This document shows, piece by piece, positions 17,744 to 26,142 of a stretch of 64,000 nt of DNA. Origin of the DNA: Haloarcula pelagica (GTDB lineage Archaea > Halobacteriota > Halobacteria > Halobacteriales > Haloarculaceae). The notes under the pieces are model-generated. The model saw nothing but the letters and a program-made list of their open reading frames with translations. It made no database searches and had not been told where the DNA came from. The stretch lies in the NCBI RefSeq assembly GCF_030127105.1, contig NZ_CP126161.1, forward strand, positions 3,286,001 through 3,350,000. Direction: 5' to 3'. The position numbers and the translations under genes were made by a program. Positions within the stretch are counted from its first letter, which is position 1, and each line of letters begins with the position of its first letter.

Positions 17744-17840
17744 GCATCCTACTGTATCGGGTGCTCCGTTTTAATCCCATCGAAACGCCGGCTCCCTGTG
17801 GCGCCGTCTCACTCCGGGACGGGCCGCCGATCGTCGGCGA

Positions 17841-19226
17841 TCAGCACCACTCGACACCGAGCACGTCGATGCGGGCACCACCCGTCTCGCTCGGACGTGC
17901 CCGAACCGTCCACCCGTGGGCTTCGGCGACGCTCTCTACGATCGCGAGCCCGAAGCCGGTCCCCGTCTCGCTCGTCGTAAATCCCTGGTCGAACACCGCG
18001 TTCGCGTCGGTGTCCTCGAACCCGACGCCGTCGTCGGCGACGAAGAACCCGCCCGCCGACCCCTCCGGGTCGAAGCGATCGACGGTGATCGTTATTTCGG
18101 CGTCGTCGACGCGGCCGTGTTCGAGACTGTTGCGAAACAGGTTCTCGAACAGCCGCTGGAGCCGGCTCGGGTCGGCCTCGATATCGCCCAGCGTCCCGAC
18201 CGACAGCGTCGCGTCCGCCGTTCCCACGGTCCCCCAGGCGCTCTCTGCGATCCGGTCGAGCGAGACACGCTCTCCGTTCTGGATCTGTTTGCCTTCGCGT
18301 GCGAGCGTGAGCACGTCGGTGATGAGTTCGTCCATCCGGTCCAGCGCGCCCGCGATCGCTTCCAGATGCTCGCTGTCACACTCCTCGGTGAGGACGGTCG
18401 TCCGCCCCATCGCCACGTCGAGCGGGTTTCGCAGGTCGTGGCTGATCGCGCTGGCGAACTGTTCGAGCCGTTCGTTTTGCCGTTCGAGCGCGTCACGGTC
18501 GGCAACCCGGTCGCTGATGTCCGTGATCGTCCCGACGTGGTACTGCCGGTCGCCGACAGTGATCGCTGTGGTGTGTGTCTCGACCGGCAACTCCGTCCCG
18601 TCCGATCGACGATGTGTCGCCTCCGCACGCCGTGTCTCGCCGACCGCGAACGACGCCCAGTACCGTTCGAATCGGTCGGGGTCGACGGTGGGATTGACCT
18701 CCCAAACGGGCGTGTCCAGGAGAGACTGCGGTGACTGATCGAGCAAGTCGGCGTAGGTCGGGTTGACGTAGCGAAACTGCCCGTCGGCGGCGTACAGCGC
18801 GACGCCGACACCGACGCCGTCGACGATCTTCGCGAAGAGTTGCCCGGTCTCGCTCGCCTCGTCGGACAGCAGATCACTGACCCGCTCCCGGAGCCGTCGG
18901 TCGTACTCGGGCAGGTCCCGCGGGAGAAACGCCGTGACGCCGGCGTCGACGGCACGACTGGCGAGTTCGCTGTCACCCGTCTCCGGGGTGAGAACGAACG
19001 CGACCGTCGGGCGGCGCTCTCGAACGGCCTCGAACAGCTCCAGCCCGTCGTCGTCCCCGATGTCGTACTCGCTGACGACACAGTCGACACCGTCGAGAGC
19101 CGACACCGCGTCGGCGAGCGTCGCTGCAGTCGTCACTTCTCCGGGCAGTGTCCCGGCCCGCTCGCGGTCGCGCCCGACGTACAACACCGACGCGTCGGTC
19201 ACGTGGCAACCCACATGTGGGGACAT
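17841..19226 (-). CDS. Histidine kinase with receiver-like, PAS, HisKA and HATPase domains
   Basis: A 461-aa soluble sensor kinase. Residues 12-118 resemble a response-regulator receiver (VLYVGRD, VSEYDIGDDDGLELFEAVR with a possible phospho-Asp, VTAFLPRDL). Residues 125-240 are a PAS domain. HisKA carries H263 in ISHDLRNPLD, and the ATPase domain has the N box LFENLFRNSLEHG, the G1 box VADDGVGF and the G2 box TGTGFGLAIVESVAEAHGW. No membrane segment is seen, so it senses a cytoplasmic signal or is a relay. I chose the ATG at 19226; a GTG at 19202 would remove eight residues only. No partner regulator is nearby. Confidence 0.92.
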   Translation of the reverse strand: MSPHVGCHVTDASVLYVGRDRERAGTLPGEVTTAATLADAVSALDGVDCVVSEYDIGDDDGLELFEAVRERRPTVAFVLTPETGDSELASRAVDAGVTAFLPRDLPEYDRRLRERVSDLLSDEASETGQLFAKIVDGVGVGVALYAADGQFRYVNPTYADLLDQSPQSLLDTPVWEVNPTVDPDRFERYWASFAVGETRRAEATHRRSDGTELPVETHTTAITVGDRQYHVGTITDISDRVADRDALERQNERLEQFASAISHDLRNPLDVAMGRTTVLTEECDSEHLEAIAGALDRMDELITDVLTLAREGKQIQNGERVSLDRIAESAWGTVGTADATLSVGTLGDIEADPSRLQRLFENLFRNSLEHGRVDDAEITITVDRFDPEGSAGGFFVADDGVGFEDTDANAVFDQGFTTSETGTGFGLAIVESVAEAHGWTVRARPSETGGARIDVLGVEWC

Positions 19227-19236
19227 TAGGAAGTAA

Positions 19237-19252
19237 CGGTTATAAATAACCG
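19237..19252 (-). promoter_or_regulatory. Inverted repeat over the histidine kinase promoter
   Basis: CGGTTAT-AA-ATAACCG is a perfect 16-base inverted repeat that includes the only TATA-like sequence before the kinase gene (start 19226). The short distance to the ATG (about 18 bases from the TATA centre) means that the TATA assignment is uncertain. It could be an operator that blocks TBP binding. Confidence 0.4.
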
Positions 19253-19278
19253 GTAGCGGCTCCGGGAGTCGAGTCGGC

Positions 19279-21258
19279 CTACTTGCCCTCGAACTCGGGG
19301 TCCTCGTCGCCGAAGAACGCGTTGATCCCCTCGTGGACATCCTCCGAGTTCACGACGTGGCCAAAGCCCATCGACTCGACTTCGAGGCCGGCCTCGTGGT
19401 TGTCCCAGCCTTTGTGCATCGCGCGCTTCGTGAACCGCTGTGCGAGTGGCGGGCCGCGTGCGAGCTTCTCGGTGTACTCGAGTGCGGCCGCCTCGAACCC
19501 GTCGGGCTCGTACACTTCGTTGACGAACCCGTAGTCCGCCATCTCCTCGGCTTCGAAGTGGTCGGCGGTGAAGATGATCTCTTTCGCCCGGCCCATGCCG
19601 ACGATGCGCTGGAGGCGCTGGGTGCCGCCCCAGCCCGGGAGGAGGCCAAGATCGAACTCGGGCTGTCCGAACTCCGAGCGGCTCGTCGCGACGCGGATGT
19701 CCGCACAGGTCGCCAGTTCCATGCCGCCGCCGAGACAGTAGCCGTCGATGGCGGCGACGACCGGCATCTCGATCTCTTCGAGGCGACCGAACGTCGACTG
19801 CCCGCGTTTCGAGAGTTCGACCGCGCCGAACGGGTCGGCGCCGCCGCCGGCGATGCTCATGAAGTCCGCGCCTGCGGAGAAGGCCTTCGATCCGGCACCC
19901 CGGAGCAGGACCGCACGCACGTCGTCGTCGCCTTCCAGGAGGTCGATCGCCGCGTCGAGTTCGTCGATGAGCTCCAGGCTGATGGAGTTCATCTGCTGGG
20001 GACGAGACAGCTCGATCTGTGCGACCTTCTCGCCGGGGTAGGTGACCTCGATCGTGTCGAACGTGGGCGTCCCTTCGTCGCCCTCACCGTCGTAGAACCC
20101 GCCTTCCTCGACGACCGTCGAGAGGTGATCGAACGGTTCGTACCGCGGATGCCCGGACTCCTCGTAGGCGGATTCGAGTGCGTCGGCGAGCTTCGCGACG
20201 CCGTACTCGTCGGCGAACTTCGCCGGCCCCTTCGGCCAGCGCCCGCCGAGTTTGACAGCGGTATCGATCTCTTCGGGGGAGGCCACGTCGTCACCGACGA
20301 GATACGCGACCTCGTTTGCTAGCACCGCCAGCAGACGCTCTTTGACGGCCTCGCTGAACAGATCGTCGTCCATCGGGACATCGGCGCCCTCGCCGTCCTC
20401 GTAGTCGTAGAAGCCCTTCCCGGACTTCTTGCCGAACTCCTCGTTCTCGACCTTCTCGACCATCATCGGGCACGGCTCGTAGCGGTCACCCGCGACCTCG
20501 TGCATGTAGTCGAGGACGTGGTAGCCGACATCGATGCCGACGTAGTCCGAGAGTTCGAAGCTCCCCATCGGGAGGCCGATGTCGAACTTGGTCGTGGCGT
20601 CGACCTCCTCGATGGTCGCGACGCCGTCCTCGACGAGCCACGCGGCCTCGTTCATCAGCGGCACGAGGATCCGGTTCACGATGAACCCGGGCACGTCCTT
20701 GCGGACCCGGACGGGCGTCTTCCCGAAGTCTTCCGCGAGCTCCTCGATCAGGTCGAGCGTCTCCGGGGCTGTGTGTTCGCCCGAGATGACCTCGACGAGG
20801 TCCATCCGGATCGGCGGGTTGAAAAAGTGCATCCCGCAGAACTGTCCCGGTCGGTCGGTCACTTCCGAGAGCTTGGTGATCGAGAGGCTGGAGGTGTTCG
20901 TCGCGAAGATGGCCTCGTCGGGAGCGTACTTCTCGACCTCGTCGTACACCTCTTCCTTGACCTCCATCTTCTCGGGGACGGCCTCGATGACCACGTCGGC
21001 GTCACCAACCGCGTCCTCGACATCGACCAGCGGTGTGATCCGATCGAGCGTCGCGTCGGCCTCGTCCGCGGAGATCTGGTCTTTCTCGGCGAGTTTGTTC
21101 AACGACCACTCGATGTTGTCGTAGCCGTTCTGGACGAACTCGTCTTTGATGTCGCGCATCCGCACGTCGTAGCCGGCCAGCGCCGCGACTTCGGTGATCC
21201 CGTGGCCCATATTGCCGGCTCCCAGTACCGCGATCGTCTCGATGTCCTCGAAATCCAT
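19279..21258 (-). CDS. Fused 3-hydroxyacyl-CoA dehydrogenase / enoyl-CoA hydratase
   Basis: The 659-aa protein joins two beta-oxidation enzymes. Residues 1-385 are 3-hydroxyacyl-CoA dehydrogenase: NAD site VLGAGNMGHGI (11-21), catalytic region GMHFFNPPIRMDLVEVI, and the C-terminal helices ending around FADEYGVAKLADAL. Residues 400-659 are a crotonase-fold hydratase: ELSRPQQMNSIS, AFSAGADF with the oxyanion-hole residues, GYCLGGGMELA, and GRAKEIIFTADHF. Order is dehydrogenase first, the reverse of bacterial FadB, as is common in archaea. It oxidises fatty acyl-CoA intermediates in the cytoplasm. The start is the ATG at 21258. Confidence 0.93.
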   Translation of the reverse strand: MDFEDIETIAVLGAGNMGHGITEVAALAGYDVRMRDIKDEFVQNGYDNIEWSLNKLAEKDQISADEADATLDRITPLVDVEDAVGDADVVIEAVPEKMEVKEEVYDEVEKYAPDEAIFATNTSSLSITKLSEVTDRPGQFCGMHFFNPPIRMDLVEVISGEHTAPETLDLIEELAEDFGKTPVRVRKDVPGFIVNRILVPLMNEAAWLVEDGVATIEEVDATTKFDIGLPMGSFELSDYVGIDVGYHVLDYMHEVAGDRYEPCPMMVEKVENEEFGKKSGKGFYDYEDGEGADVPMDDDLFSEAVKERLLAVLANEVAYLVGDDVASPEEIDTAVKLGGRWPKGPAKFADEYGVAKLADALESAYEESGHPRYEPFDHLSTVVEEGGFYDGEGDEGTPTFDTIEVTYPGEKVAQIELSRPQQMNSISLELIDELDAAIDLLEGDDDVRAVLLRGAGSKAFSAGADFMSIAGGGADPFGAVELSKRGQSTFGRLEEIEMPVVAAIDGYCLGGGMELATCADIRVATSRSEFGQPEFDLGLLPGWGGTQRLQRIVGMGRAKEIIFTADHFEAEEMADYGFVNEVYEPDGFEAAALEYTEKLARGPPLAQRFTKRAMHKGWDNHEAGLEVESMGFGHVVNSEDVHEGINAFFGDEDPEFEGK

Positions 21259-21307
21259 GACGTGTACTCACACTGTCGGCCCACGTTTCAACGTTTCTCT
21301 CGTCCTG

Positions 21308-21324
21308 GAACTCCGGCGGAGTTC
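21308..21324. promoter_or_regulatory. Palindrome in the divergent promoter region
   Basis: GAACTCCG-G-CGGAGTTC is a perfect 17-base palindrome between the dehydrogenase/hydratase gene and the cysE leader. It sits about 50 bases from each start, so it could serve either promoter. No regulator is assigned. Confidence 0.35.
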
Positions 21325-21340
21325 ATTCCGCTCCGACCAC

Positions 21341-21350
21341 GCCTTTTAAC
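21341..21350 (+). promoter_or_regulatory. TATA-like box for the cysE leader transcript
   Basis: GCCTTTTAAC is centred about 29 bases before the ATG at 21375, the spacing of a leaderless transcript. It is the best box upstream of cysE; there is none 27 bases before cysE itself, so the transcript should begin with the small leader reading frame. Confidence 0.5.
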
Positions 21351-21374
21351 CGGGCGTCGCTGTTAGTGGCGGCT

Positions 21375-21461
21375 ATGATGGGTGCCATGCTCCCGTCGGC
21401 CGAGGGTTCGCCCGTCGCATCACTCGCCCGCCGTCACGTGGCGTGTCGCTGTTGCCGGTAG
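21375..21461 (+). CDS. Cys-rich leaderless leader peptide before cysE
   Basis: A 28-codon reading frame beginning with ATG ATG and ending ...[11 protein letters not shown] then TAG, with cysteines at residues 24, 26 and 27. It starts about 29 bases after a TATA-like box, so its ATG would be at or next to the transcript's 5' end, and it ends 73 bases before the cysE ATG. Short leaderless frames ending in clustered cysteines precede sulfur genes in actinobacteria, where ribosome stalling at Cys codons controls termination. Here the following 73 bases are C-rich (35 C against 16 G by hand count). I infer a cysteine-responsive attenuator. It could still be chance. Confidence 0.5.
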   Translation: MMGAMLPSAEGSPVASLARRHVACRCCR

Positions 21462-21534
21462 CGCCCGCCGTTCGCTGCTTCTCCCCGGACCGGCACCCGA
21501 TCGAGTCGACACCCGAACCGACACACGCCACACT

Positions 21535-22740
21535 ATGCTCGACACACTCCGCGACGACGTTCGCACCGCACTCGCCAAAGACCCCGCCGCCAGGAACGCC
21601 ATCGAGGTCGTCCTCACGTATCCGGGCCTCCACGCGGTCTGGCTGTTCCGGATCGCACACGCCCTCTCCGAGCGGGAGTTTCACCTCGCCGCACGGCTGC
21701 TCTCGCACGTGACCCGACTGCTCACCGGCGTCGAGATCCACCCCGCCGCAGAGATCGGCGACCGACTGTTCATCGATCACGGGATGGGGACGGTCGTCGG
21801 TGAGACGGCCGAGATCGGCGACGACGTGTTGCTGTACCACGGTGTCACGCTCGGTGGGGCGTCGATGCGCCGCGAGAAGCGCCACCCGACGCTGGGCGAC
21901 GACGTAACCGTCGGCGCGGACGCGACGCTGCTGGGACCGATCACGGTCGGCGACGGCGCGACGGTCGGCGCCGGTTCGGTCGTCGTCGAGGACGTTCCAC
22001 CGGGGACGACCGTCGCCGGGAACCCGGCGAAACCCGTCGACGACGCCGACCGGCCCACCGGCGAGTCGCCACAAACGGCCGACTGCTGGCAGTCAGGTTC
22101 ATCCGTTCCGGGCAACTACAGGCGCTCGATGAGCGACGACCCTCACGAGCAGTTGCGGTCGGACGAGTACCTCGGGCCGCTGGTCGAGCGACACGGGGCT
22201 CTCACGCTCGACCCGGCGGAGAACCTCTTCGAGCGGCTGGTGACCTCGATCCTGCGCCAGCAGGTGTCGATGGCGTCGGCGGCGGCGACCAGGGAACGGC
22301 TGTTCGCGGCCATCGAGGTGACGCCCGCAGGCGTCCAGGCCGCGGCCGACCAGACGCTGAAAGACGCCGGTCTCTCCCGCCAGAAGACCCGGTACGTCAA
22401 CGCCGTCGCCGACGCGTTCGCCGAGGAGGGCTACTCGCGGGATTACTTCGCCGACATGTCCGACGAGGCGATCCGCGAGGAGCTGACGGCCATCACCGGC
22501 GTCGGCGAGTGGACTGCCGAGATGCAACTCCTGTTTTCCTTTGGCCGGCCCGATGTCTTCCCGGTCGGTGACCTCGGGATCAGAAAGGGGTTCGAACGCG
22601 TCGTCGGCGACGGCTACACTCGGTCTGAGATGACAGCGTTCGCCGAGCGGTGGGCCCCCTACCGGAGCTACGCGAGTCTCTACCTCTGGCGTGTCGAGGA
22701 GGATATCGCCGACAGCGTCGCCGAGGTCACCGACGAGTGA
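21535..22740 (+). CDS. cysE: Serine O-acetyltransferase fused in frame to an AlkA-type DNA glycosylase
   Basis: The frame beginning at the ATG at 21535 encodes serine acetyltransferase (residues 1 to about 170), the first step of cysteine synthesis from serine. The SATase helical start, the catalytic segment [25 protein letters not shown] and late hexapeptide repeats to VAGNPAKPV are all present. There is no stop codon after it. A low-complexity stretch (about 171-198) leads into residues 199-401, a HhH-GPD DNA glycosylase. So as written one 401-aa protein joins cysteine synthesis and DNA repair, which makes no obvious biochemical sense and suggests loss of a stop codon or two genes sharing a frame. 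Confidence 0.8.
   Translation: MLDTLRDDVRTALAKDPAARNAIEVVLTYPGLHAVWLFRIAHALSEREFHLAARLLSHVTRLLTGVEIHPAAEIGDRLFIDHGMGTVVGETAEIGDDVLLYHGVTLGGASMRREKRHPTLGDDVTVGADATLLGPITVGDGATVGAGSVVVEDVPPGTTVAGNPAKPVDDADRPTGESPQTADCWQSGSSVPGNYRRSMSDDPHEQLRSDEYLGPLVERHGALTLDPAENLFERLVTSILRQQVSMASAAATRERLFAAIEVTPAGVQAAADQTLKDAGLSRQKTRYVNAVADAFAEEGYSRDYFADMSDEAIREELTAITGVGEWTAEMQLLFSFGRPDVFPVGDLGIRKGFERVVGDGYTRSEMTAFAERWAPYRSYASLYLWRVEEDIADSVAEVTDE
22129..22740 (+). CDS. AlkA-type DNA-3-methyladenine glycosylase, possible separate start
   Basis: This is the second half of the cysE fusion, listed because its ATG at 22129 ([16 protein letters not shown]) is where homology to stand-alone glycosylases begins. The 203-aa product has the HhH-GPD layout: EGYSRDYF region, then [20 protein letters not shown] (helix-hairpin-helix) and [15 protein letters not shown] with the catalytic Asp. 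Members remove alkylated bases such as 3-methyladenine. The bases before the ATG have no clear ribosome-binding site or TATA box. It may be made both alone and as a fusion. It ends directly against the convergent rimK gene. Confidence 0.6.
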   Translation: MSDDPHEQLRSDEYLGPLVERHGALTLDPAENLFERLVTSILRQQVSMASAAATRERLFAAIEVTPAGVQAAADQTLKDAGLSRQKTRYVNAVADAFAEEGYSRDYFADMSDEAIREELTAITGVGEWTAEMQLLFSFGRPDVFPVGDLGIRKGFERVVGDGYTRSEMTAFAERWAPYRSYASLYLWRVEEDIADSVAEVTDE

Positions 22741-24096
22741 TCACTCCTCGGCGTCTTCCTCTTCCTCTTCGATGTCGAGGTCCGGTTCGTCGTCGGCCCG
22801 GCGGGTCACGTCGACCTGGTAGTGTTTGAGGATGTCCCGGCCCAGCAACAGCGGGTAGTCCATGTGCGATCGGTCCTCGACGCTTGCGGTGACCGTGTGT
22901 TGTGTCCCGCCGATCCCGACCACGAGGTCGACGACCGGCCGCGAGCGCCCGCCCTTGACGCTGCCGGATTTGATGTTGACGATGTCGAGGATCGGGCCGG
23001 TCCCGATCTCGGCCGCCAGCCGCGTGTCGATGCTGGTCCGGGTCGCGCCGGTGTCTGACTTCGCCAGGATGGTCTTTGCCCCTCTCGTCCCGGTGACGAC
23101 GACCTCTTCGATGTAGCCGACGACGATGGTCTCGGAACTCCGCTCGGTGGTCTCGCGGGGCATACAGGCCGGCCGGGAGTCGTCCAGCGTCCCCTGGAGC
23201 CGCTCGACCTCGCTGTCCGGGACGCTCCCGCCGGCACGCTCGATCGCCAGTTTCGCGATGTAGGGTGCCGGACTGATCCCGGTCGCTTTGAACAGCCCCC
23301 GGAAACCGGCGGTCGGGTTGACTTCGAGGACGTAGTAGCCGTCGTCGCCCTCGACGATGTCGACCCCGGCGTAGTCGAGTCCCACGGCATCGGCGGACCG
23401 TCGGGCGATCGAGCGGACTTCATCGGAGAGCTGGCCGGTCATGTCCTCGACATCCCCGCCCAGCGCCACGTTCGTTCGCCACTCGCCGTCCGGCGCGTAG
23501 CGGTTCATCGCGCCGACGATCTCGTCGCCGACGACGTACACGCGGAGGTCGTGGTGGCGGTCGGTGTCGTGATCGATGAACTGCTGGAGGAAGGCGTGGC
23601 GGTTCCCGATCTTCGCGTTCACTGGGTCGTCCAACTCGACCATCCAGGTCCCGCCGCCGTGGGTTCCGATGGCGGTCTTGTACACCGCTCGGTGACCGAA
23701 CTGCTGGCGTTTCTTGTTCAGCGTGTCGTTCGACAGCGCCATCACGGCGTCCGGGATCGGGACGTTCTCCTCGGCCAGCGTCGCGGCGCTGGCGAACTTG
23801 TGAAGCGCCGTCGTCGCTGCGATGGGTTCGTTGAGCATCGGTGCCTGCTTCGCGAGGGTCAGCGCGAGGCCGACCCCCTCGGTCGGTTCCTCGTCACTAG
23901 AGAGCAGCAGTCGATTGGCGATGACATCGACGGCTGGATCGAGACGCATCTCGCCGTCGGTCACGTCGATCGTCGTGTTTTCCGCCCGCAGCCACTCCGT
24001 CCCGTATCCCATCTCGTCGGCCGCGTTCAGAATCGCCTTCGTCTCCTTGCTCGAATGGAGGCTCAGTACGCCCAGTGTGATATTTTCCTCGCTCAT
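22741..24096 (-). CDS. RimK-type ATP-grasp ligase fused to a retropepsin-like zinc-protease domain
   Basis: The 451-aa protein has a RimK ATP-grasp domain (residues 1-295: AVYKTAIGTHGGGTWMVEL as ATP loop, YAGVDIVEGDDGYYVLEVNPTAGFRG as metal site, both seen in parts), which adds amino acids such as Glu to a carboxyl group. From about 325 a second domain of the ATP-dependent zinc protease family (PF05618-like) follows, with the aspartic-protease-like AKSDTGATRTSIDTRL. The tail is very acidic. Bacterial genomes often keep rimK and this protease as neighbours (rimK-rimB), so a ligase plus its own trimming domain is plausible. It diverges from the aspartoacylase-like gene. Confidence 0.88.
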   Translation of the reverse strand: MSEENITLGVLSLHSSKETKAILNAADEMGYGTEWLRAENTTIDVTDGEMRLDPAVDVIANRLLLSSDEEPTEGVGLALTLAKQAPMLNEPIAATTALHKFASAATLAEENVPIPDAVMALSNDTLNKKRQQFGHRAVYKTAIGTHGGGTWMVELDDPVNAKIGNRHAFLQQFIDHDTDRHHDLRVYVVGDEIVGAMNRYAPDGEWRTNVALGGDVEDMTGQLSDEVRSIARRSADAVGLDYAGVDIVEGDDGYYVLEVNPTAGFRGLFKATGISPAPYIAKLAIERAGGSVPDSEVERLQGTLDDSRPACMPRETTERSSETIVVGYIEEVVVTGTRGAKTILAKSDTGATRTSIDTRLAAEIGTGPILDIVNIKSGSVKGGRSRPVVDLVVGIGGTQHTVTASVEDRSHMDYPLLLGRDILKHYQVDVTRRADDEPDLDIEEEEEDAEE

Positions 24097-24214
24097 ACTG
24101 GAGCCTTCTCACCCCCGTCGAAAAATGGTTCGGTCGGGGGTGGACCCGAAGACGTGACGATGACGGTACGTCCGGACGTGACACGTTTATACAGCCGCCC
24201 GCACTCGTATGGGC

Positions 24215-25237
24215 ATGGACGAAGCCGACCCGTTCACGTACGACGGTGGCCGGGTCGATCCCGGCGAGACGCAGAACGTCCGCTACACCGTCAGCGAGAC
24301 GTACATGGGTGATCCGGTTCGGCTCCCGGTGACGATCGTCAACGGCGACCGTCCCGGCCCGACCGTCTTCCTCTCGGCGGCGGCACACGGGGACGAACTC
24401 AACGGGATCGAGGTCGTCCGGGAGGTCGCCCACGAGTGGGACCACACCGATCTGGCGGGGACGCTGGTCTGTCTCCCGGTGTTGAACGTCCCCGCGTTCC
24501 TCGCCCAGGAGCGATACCTCCCGATCTACGATCGGGACCTCAACCGATCGTTCCCGGGCGACCCCGACTCGACGAGCGCCAAGCGGATGGCCCATCAGGT
24601 GTTCCGGAACTTCCTGGCGCCGTGTGATCTCGGCTTGGACTTCCACACGTCGACGCGCGGTCGGACGAACATGCTCCACGTGCGCGCCGACATGACCGAC
24701 CCGGACGTAGCGCGGGTCGCCAATTCGTTCGCGTCCAACCTCGTCATCTCCTCGGAGGGGCCGTCCGGATCGCTCCGCCGGGAGGCCAGTGCCGCCGGCG
24801 TCCCCTCGATCACGATCGAGATGGGAGAGGCCCACCGGTTCCAGCGTTCGTTGATCGACAGCGCGCTCGACAGCGTCCGGTCGGTGCTCGCGGAGTTTGG
24901 CCTCCTAGAGAGCGAGGTCGTCCGGTGGCCGGGCTGGCGGACCGTCATCGAGAACGGCACCGACGACAAGACCTGGATCCGGGCCGACGCCGGTGGCCTC
25001 GTGGATATGCACCACGAACGGGGGGCGCTGGTCCACGACGGGGAGACGATCTGTACGATCACCAATCCGTTCAAGACCGAGACGACCGAGGTCAGGGCAC
25101 CGTTTACGGGATTGCTCGTCGGTGTGTTGGAGAATCCGCTCGTCTACCCCGGCAACCCCCTCTGTCACCTCGTGAGCCTGGACGAGCGGACCCGCCGGGC
25201 ACTCGAACGGTCCGAGCGGGACGCCGAGACGGCCTGA
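24215..25237 (+). CDS. Succinylglutamate desuccinylase / aspartoacylase family protein
   Basis: A 340-aa zinc hydrolase of the AstE/AspA group. Zinc ligands are seen in SAAAHGDELNGIEV (H and E) and in LGLDFHTSTRG, with the catalytic Glu in TIEMGEAHRF. After residue about 255 the sequence RADAGGLVDMHHERG...GETICTITNPF...VRAPFTGLLVG resembles a lipoyl/biotinyl-like beta domain, as in many DUF2817/M14-like haloarchaeal members. It hydrolyses an N-acyl amino acid, substrate unknown. The TATA-like TTTATA at 24185-24190 is centred 27 bases before the ATG at 24215, which I prefer to the ATG at 24209. Confidence 0.87.
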   Translation: MDEADPFTYDGGRVDPGETQNVRYTVSETYMGDPVRLPVTIVNGDRPGPTVFLSAAAHGDELNGIEVVREVAHEWDHTDLAGTLVCLPVLNVPAFLAQERYLPIYDRDLNRSFPGDPDSTSAKRMAHQVFRNFLAPCDLGLDFHTSTRGRTNMLHVRADMTDPDVARVANSFASNLVISSEGPSGSLRREASAAGVPSITIEMGEAHRFQRSLIDSALDSVRSVLAEFGLLESEVVRWPGWRTVIENGTDDKTWIRADAGGLVDMHHERGALVHDGETICTITNPFKTETTEVRAPFTGLLVGVLENPLVYPGNPLCHLVSLDERTRRALERSERDAETA

Positions 25238-25253
25238 GGATCCCGTCGACCCG

Positions 25254-25934
25254 TTACTCCGACGACCACAACCGCTGTGTGTCACTCCCACGGGACGCGA
25301 TCAGCGTGTTCTCGACGAGCGTGATGATCGCACGCCGGAGCCGTTCTGTCACTGCCTGGTCGGAGATGTCCAGCGAGTCGCCCAGTTCCTTCGTCGAGTA
25401 CTCCCGCGGGATCGCGTAGTACCCCTCGGTGACGGCCTTGATGAGCGTCTCACGCTGGCGCGGCGTGAGTCCGTAGTGTGCGCCCGTCCCCGGCCTCGTC
25501 GGGTTGTAGACACACAGCAACTCGACGGCGACGGATGCGTCTTCGCTGGCGTCCTCGAACGCCGTGAGGGCGTCGTGATCGGGAAACGCGATGTGGAACA
25601 GCCAGTCACTCCCCGAGAGGCGGCCGTCGAGACACTCCCCGTCGGCGGCACGGACGGCGGCGAACAGCCCGTCCGCGGACGGCTCCCAGTCGATGGCGTA
25701 CAGTGACCGGTCGCCGTCGGAACACACCTCGACGATCTCGTCGACCGTCGAGTGAGCTTCCAGTGTCTCGATCGCCCTGGACCGGTGTCGACGCTCGATC
25801 CACACGAGCGGCACTTGTGTCTCGGCGATCGGAACCACCCGTTCGAGAACGACCGGTGGGCCGGTCCCGGCAGCCAACACCCGTCCCAGCGCCACTGCAC
25901 CCACGGGGACACTCACGTCGGCGACAACTGTCAT
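25254..25934 (-). CDS. Bat-type helix-turn-helix transcriptional regulator
   Basis: A 226-aa regulator of the bacterio-opsin activator (HTH_10) type. The N-terminal two thirds are a sensory domain beginning MTVVADVSVPVGAVALG; the C-terminal part has YGLTPRQRETLIKAVTEGYY followed by the HTH STKELGDSLDISDQAVTERLRRAI (parts). Such proteins answer light, oxygen or redox cues in haloarchaea. An upstream ATG at 25949 adds five residues. Twin TGGTnnACCA repeats lie 50 to 80 bases before the gene, suggesting autoregulation. Confidence 0.87.
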   Translation of the reverse strand: MTVVADVSVPVGAVALGRVLAAGTGPPVVLERVVPIAETQVPLVWIERRHRSRAIETLEAHSTVDEIVEVCSDGDRSLYAIDWEPSADGLFAAVRAADGECLDGRLSGSDWLFHIAFPDHDALTAFEDASEDASVAVELLCVYNPTRPGTGAHYGLTPRQRETLIKAVTEGYYAIPREYSTKELGDSLDISDQAVTERLRRAIITLVENTLIASRGSDTQRLWSSE

Positions 25935-25978
25935 TCTGCGTGTCAACATACTCGTCGCGTCGCGGTTATAACAGGGAT

Positions 25979-26013
25979 GCATGGTAGACCAACCTCGCGT
26001 GCATGGTGGACCA
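25979..26013. promoter_or_regulatory. Twin operator-like repeats, TGGTnnACCA
   Basis: GCATGGTAGACCA (25979-25991) and GCATGGTGGACCA (26001-26013) are direct repeats with one mismatch, spaced 22 bases (two helical turns). Each contains the dyad TGGTnnACCA. They sit upstream of the bat-type regulator and before the small gene at 26143, so they could be bound by that regulator. Confidence 0.5.
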
Positions 26014-26142
26014 TGGTTACCGGCAGGCCTATTACCACCTCAACCGTAGCTCCACAGTAACCCGTGGAAATTGACACCTCCGCCACAAGATGGATATGCC
26101 CGCCCCATCGAATCGTCGGGTACGTAGCCCGGCTGTCGATCC

